Origin: Gemmatimonadota bacterium
Lineage (GTDB): Bacteria > Gemmatimonadota > Gemmatimonadetes > Gemmatimonadales > GWC2-71-9
Direction of reading: 5' to 3'
DNA: 8,793 nucleotides
Assembly (NCBI GenBank): GCA_003220855.1
Contig: QHTP01000093.1
Coordinates: forward strand, 1 to 8,793
The notes beneath the pieces were generated by a model, which worked only from the letters and a program-made list of their open reading frames with translations, was not told the origin of the DNA and did not search any database. Positions 6,455 to 8,793 of the stretch are shown here, one piece after another; the first letter of the stretch is position 1; the number at the start of each line of letters is the position of its first letter. The position numbers were made by a program, and so were the translations under genes.

Positions 6455-7275
6455 AGCTCCTCGAGCGGGTGGCCGCGGTCCGCCGCGCGACACCCGAGTC
6501 CGACGCGTGGCTCACGTTGCTGGAGGCGGCCCTCGGTGAGAGCGAAGACGGCGCCGTGTGGGAGGCCGCCGTGCCTAGCCCCGCGGCGGAGCGACCCGTC
6601 AAGGCGCCGCTCTTGGCCCATACCCGGATAACGCTCGACGCTCGTGCGACCCGGGGCTGGGTGCGCCGCCTGCTCGCGCTGGCCCTTCCGGGAGAGGCGC
6701 GGAAGGTCGACGAGATCGTCTTGCTCGACGCCGCGCTGAGCCACGACGACGAGGCGCTAGATGCGCTCGCCCGCGCGGGCGGCGCCGACCCTTCGGTCCT
6801 GCGCGTCGCCGGCCAGATGGCGCTGCTGCCGTTGCTCCAGGCGTGCGCCCGCCGCCTCGCTCCCGACGTGCCAGCCGCGTGGTGGGAGGGCTACTGCCCG
6901 GTGTGCGGGGCATGGCCGGCGGTGGCCGAGTACACCGGCCTCGAGCGCAAGCGCCAATTGCGCTGCGGGCGCTGTGGCGCGGGATGGGCGATCCCGCTGC
7001 TGCGGTGCGTGTACTGCGATGAGACGCATCACGACAACCTCGGCTATCTGACGCCCGAGGCGGGCGAGCAGTCGCGTAAGATCGAGGTCTGCAACACGTG
7101 CAAGGGCTACCTGAAGGCCGTGACGACGGTACGGCCGCTCGCGCCCTGGGCGATTCTGGTCGACGACCTGACCACGGTCCCGCTCGACATCGCGGCGCTC
7201 GAACGCGGCTACCGGCGACCGGAGCGGCCGGGGTACGCGCTGGAAGTGCGCGTCGAGGGTGGGGGCGGAGCATGA
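6412..7275 (+). CDS. fdhE: Formate dehydrogenase accessory protein FdhE
   Basis: This 287-aa cytoplasmic maturation factor is required for active respiratory formate dehydrogenase. In E. coli, FdhE binds the Tat-targeted catalytic subunit and iron before export and acts redox-dependently. Four CxxC pairs are present: Cys162/165 (YCPVCGAWP), 185/188 (CGRCG), 199/202 (CVYC) and 227/230 (CNTCKGYLK), the rubredoxin-like knuckles that define the family. The conserved GYCPVCG and CNTCKGYLK blocks are clear. The N-terminal third is helical and more variable. Length is close to the E. coli protein (about 309 aa). The start has AAAGGTGA just upstream. The gene overlaps the preceding lipoprotein gene by 43 nt and the following gene by 4 nt (ATGA). 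Its presence supports the reading of the upstream genes as an exported selenocysteine formate dehydrogenase. Confidence 0.94.
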   Translation: MLWPHARIRPARNVELLERVAAVRRATPESDAWLTLLEAALGESEDGAVWEAAVPSPAAERPVKAPLLAHTRITLDARATRGWVRRLLALALPGEARKVDEIVLLDAALSHDDEALDALARAGGADPSVLRVAGQMALLPLLQACARRLAPDVPAAWWEGYCPVCGAWPAVAEYTGLERKRQLRCGRCGAGWAIPLLRCVYCDETHHDNLGYLTPEAGEQSRKIEVCNTCKGYLKAVTTVRPLAPWAILVDDLTTVPLDIAALERGYRRPERPGYALEVRVEGGGGA

Positions 7276-7640
7276 ACCGGGACACGCCGGCGCGCCCGGG
7301 CGAAATCTGCCGCGAGCTGCTGGCCGCGCTCGACGCGTCGGAGGGGAGGCGGCGGCGCCGCAAGCGCGACACGACGCCGGACGCGATCGGCTTGACGATG
7401 AAGCGGGAGCTGCTCGAGCGGGCCGTCGCCGCGGACCCCGATCCGCACCGATTCGAGGAGTGGCTGTACGAGCAATGCCTGGCGGCCGGCCCAAGTGAAG
7501 GCGGCGTGCGCGCGATGGCGCTGTCGATCTTCGAGGAGTGGCGCCTGGCCCAAGACGCGGCCGCGTTCGGCGACTGGCTCGCACGCGGCGCGCCGTCGGA
7601 TGACGCCCTTTCCGATGAAGGGTCCAACACCAGCCGTTAG
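7272..7640 (+). CDS. Hypothetical 122-aa protein translationally coupled to fdhE
   Basis: This soluble, probably cytoplasmic protein starts at the ATG that overlaps the fdhE stop (ATGA). It has no signal peptide or membrane segment. The N-terminal third contains a strongly basic RRRRRKR run (residues about 31-37). The rest is helical and acidic, with HRFEEWLYEQCLAAG and a second block around ALSIFEEWRLAQ, looking like two related helix pairs with an FEEW core. Two cysteines (near 13 and 83) are isolated. I do not recognise the family. Tight coupling to fdhE points to a role in formate dehydrogenase maturation, such as assisting the FdhE step, but this is inferred only from position. A longer in-frame open stretch upstream is the shadow of fdhE. 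Confidence 0.65.
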   Translation: MNRDTPARPGEICRELLAALDASEGRRRRRKRDTTPDAIGLTMKRELLERAVAADPDPHRFEEWLYEQCLAAGPSEGGVRAMALSIFEEWRLAQDAAAFGDWLARGAPSDDALSDEGSNTSR

Positions 7641-7652
7641 CGAGGGGAACCC

Positions 7653-7883
7653 ATGCACGTCGCCGCGCCCACACGGGTCGTCGTCCTCAGTGGCATCGTC
7701 ATCGCGCTCGCCGCCTGCGGCGCTGGAGCGCGCCGCCAAGCATGGCCTCCCGCCGGCCCCCCGCCGGCGGTGGTGAAGGACCTCCAGGTCCCCGACAACC
7801 CGTACCGCATCATCTACAACCCGCCGGTGAACCTGGCGAAGCCGCCGGACACGACCGCGCATAAGCGCAAGCCCGGGAGTTAG
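7653..7883 (+). CDS. Small putative Pro-rich lipoprotein
   Basis: This predicted 76-aa protein has a bacterial lipoprotein signal: MHVAAPTRVVVLSGIVIALAAC, with an LAAC lipobox and the acylated Cys at 22. The mature part is about 54 residues and low in complexity: a Pro-rich segment (WPPAGPPPAVV), then DNPYRIIYNPPVNLAKPP and a basic tail (HKRKPGS). It has no other cysteines and no recognised domain. The start is supported by a GAGGGG tract shortly upstream. It lies 12 nt after the fdhE-coupled gene and 11 nt before the ABC transporter ATPase, so it could belong to either unit. The signal sequence makes it probably real; function unknown. Confidence 0.6.
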   Translation: MHVAAPTRVVVLSGIVIALAACGAGARRQAWPPAGPPPAVVKDLQVPDNPYRIIYNPPVNLAKPPDTTAHKRKPGS

Positions 7884-7894
7884 CGGCCCGAACG

Positions 7895-8793
7895 GTGGCT
7901 GGCATCGAAATCCGAAACCTGCGAAAGCACTTCGGAGACCTGCAGGCGGTGGACGGGGTGAACCTCTCGATCCGTGATGGGGAGTTCCTGGTGCTGCTGG
8001 GCTCCTCGGGCTCGGGCAAGACGACCCTGCTCCGGATGATCGCGGGGCTCGAGCGGCCCACGTCGGGCGAGATCTACATCGGCGACCAGCGTGTGGACGG
8101 CGACGTGCCGCCACGGGCGCGCGGCATCGCCATGGTGTTCCAGAGCTACGCGCTCTACCCCCACCGCACCGTGTTCCAGAACATTGCCTTCCCGCTCGAG
8201 GCGAGCCGCGTCCCGCGCAAGCAGATCGACGAGAAGGTGCGGTGGGCGGCGGAGCTGTTCAGCATCACCCGTTACCTCGACCGCTACCCACGTCAGCTCT
8301 CCGGGGGAGAGCGCCAGCGCGTCGCCCTGTGCCGCGAGCTGGTGCGCGACCCCAAGGTGTTCCTGCTCGACGAGCCGCTGGCGAATCTCGACGCCAAGTT
8401 GCGCAACACCGCCCGAGACGACCTGAAGCGGTTCCAGCGCCAGATCCAGACCACCACCGTCTATGTCACCCACGATCAGGTGGAAGCGATGGGCCTGGGC
8501 GACCGCATCGTGGTCATGGAGCATGGAAAAGTGCGGCAGATCGGGACGCCGCAGGAGGTCTACGAAGACCCGGTGGACACGTTCGTGGCGACCTTCGTCG
8601 GCCAGCCGCCCATGAACCTGCTCGAGGTGCGCGATCTGTCCCAGCCGGCCCTGCCGGCGCGCACGCTGCTGGGCTTTCGCCCGGAGCATTTTCTTCCCAA
8701 GAGCGTGTTCGGTCCGGGGGACGACACGCGCACGTTTCGCTTCGCCGTGCGCCGGGTGGAGTATCTCGGGTCCGACCGCTACGTGTACGGCTC
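7895..8793 (+). CDS. MalK/UgpC-family ABC transporter ATP-binding protein (C-terminus beyond right edge)
   Basis: This is the cytoplasmic ATPase of an importer, most likely of the carbohydrate (CUT1, MalK/UgpC) type. The frame uses a GTG start, giving MAGIEIRNLRKHFG and then AVDGVNLSI, the usual opening of this family. Visible motifs at MalK-like positions are Walker A GSSGSGKT (36-43), Q-loop VFQSYALYPH with Gln83, signature LSGGERQR (135-142), Walker B VFLLDEP with Glu160, D-loop NLD, and H-loop THD with His193. After about residue 235 the regulatory C-terminal TOBE-type region begins (GFRPEHF), and the gene is cut by the window edge after 299 codons. No strong Shine-Dalgarno precedes the GTG. 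Substrate cannot be told from this subunit alone; the permease and binding-protein genes would be expected downstream. The 11-nt gap to the lipoprotein gene suggests co-transcription with it. Confidence 0.93.
   Translation, partial: MAGIEIRNLRKHFGDLQAVDGVNLSIRDGEFLVLLGSSGSGKTTLLRMIAGLERPTSGEIYIGDQRVDGDVPPRARGIAMVFQSYALYPHRTVFQNIAFPLEASRVPRKQIDEKVRWAAELFSITRYLDRYPRQLSGGERQRVALCRELVRDPKVFLLDEPLANLDAKLRNTARDDLKRFQRQIQTTTVYVTHDQVEAMGLGDRIVVMEHGKVRQIGTPQEVYEDPVDTFVATFVGQPPMNLLEVRDLSQPALPARTLLGFRPEHFLPKSVFGPGDDTRTFRFAVRRVEYLGSDRYVYG

Noticed and set aside
7606..7622. CCCTT-N7-AAGGG hairpin as a terminator for the formate dehydrogenase operon
   Set aside because: The stem is only 5 bp, lies inside the coding sequence and has no T-run after it.
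7749..7771. CCGCCGG-type direct and inverted repeats in the second lipoprotein gene
   Set aside because: They are explained by the Pro/Ala-rich coding sequence in GC-rich DNA; there is no sign of a mobile element or CRISPR.
7880..8689. 269-codon minus-strand open frame opposite the ABC ATPase
   Set aside because: The plus strand carries every ABC ATPase motif in order in a GTG-started frame; the minus-strand frame is its shadow.

Overview
The window is a GC-rich bacterial chromosome segment. It looks like an uncultured or poorly characterised lineage; a Methylomirabilota/Rokubacteria-like or deltaproteobacterial source would fit the GC bias and gene style, but nothing here fixes the taxonomy. 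Genes are tightly packed, with ATGA-type overlaps, GTG starts and only one real intergenic gap (about 180 bp, 1089-1267), which separates a leftward cluster from a rightward one.

Left part (1-1088, minus strand). A 180-aa protein resembling a degenerate Mrr-type restriction-endonuclease fold is translationally coupled (ATGA) to a 96-aa protein of unknown function. These are followed by the N-terminal part of a HAF-repeat protein that runs off the left edge. Function here is poorly defined.

Centre (1268-7640, plus strand). This is a respiratory formate dehydrogenase operon. The first gene is a Tat-exported, molybdopterin/tungstopterin catalytic subunit whose reading frame is interrupted by an in-frame UGA at codon 192. 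That UGA is selenocysteine: it lies at the catalytic position, is followed by His, and is followed at the correct distance by a textbook bacterial SECIS hairpin with a GGUCU loop. The true product is a 1078-aa selenoprotein, not two fragments. It is followed by a four-cluster ferredoxin-type beta subunit with a C-terminal membrane anchor, and by an 8-TM NrfD-type quinone-interacting membrane subunit in place of the cytochrome b subunit of E. coli FdnI. Then come a small lipoprotein overlapping the next gene, the maturation factor FdhE (four CxxC motifs) and a 122-aa uncharacterised protein coupled to fdhE. Inferred electron path: formate, Mo/W-pterin/Sec, alpha [4Fe-4S], four beta clusters, NrfD, quinone pool, with formate oxidised on the periplasmic side.

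Right part (7653-8793, plus strand). A second small Pro-rich lipoprotein is followed after 11 nt by a GTG-initiated MalK/UgpC-family ABC transporter ATPase that runs off the right edge. The ATPase may begin a separate sugar-type import operon or be co-transcribed with the formate dehydrogenase genes.

The most informative points are the selenocysteine readthrough, which naive gene calling would split, and the three small uncharacterised proteins (two lipoproteins and the fdhE-coupled protein) embedded in or trailing the operon.
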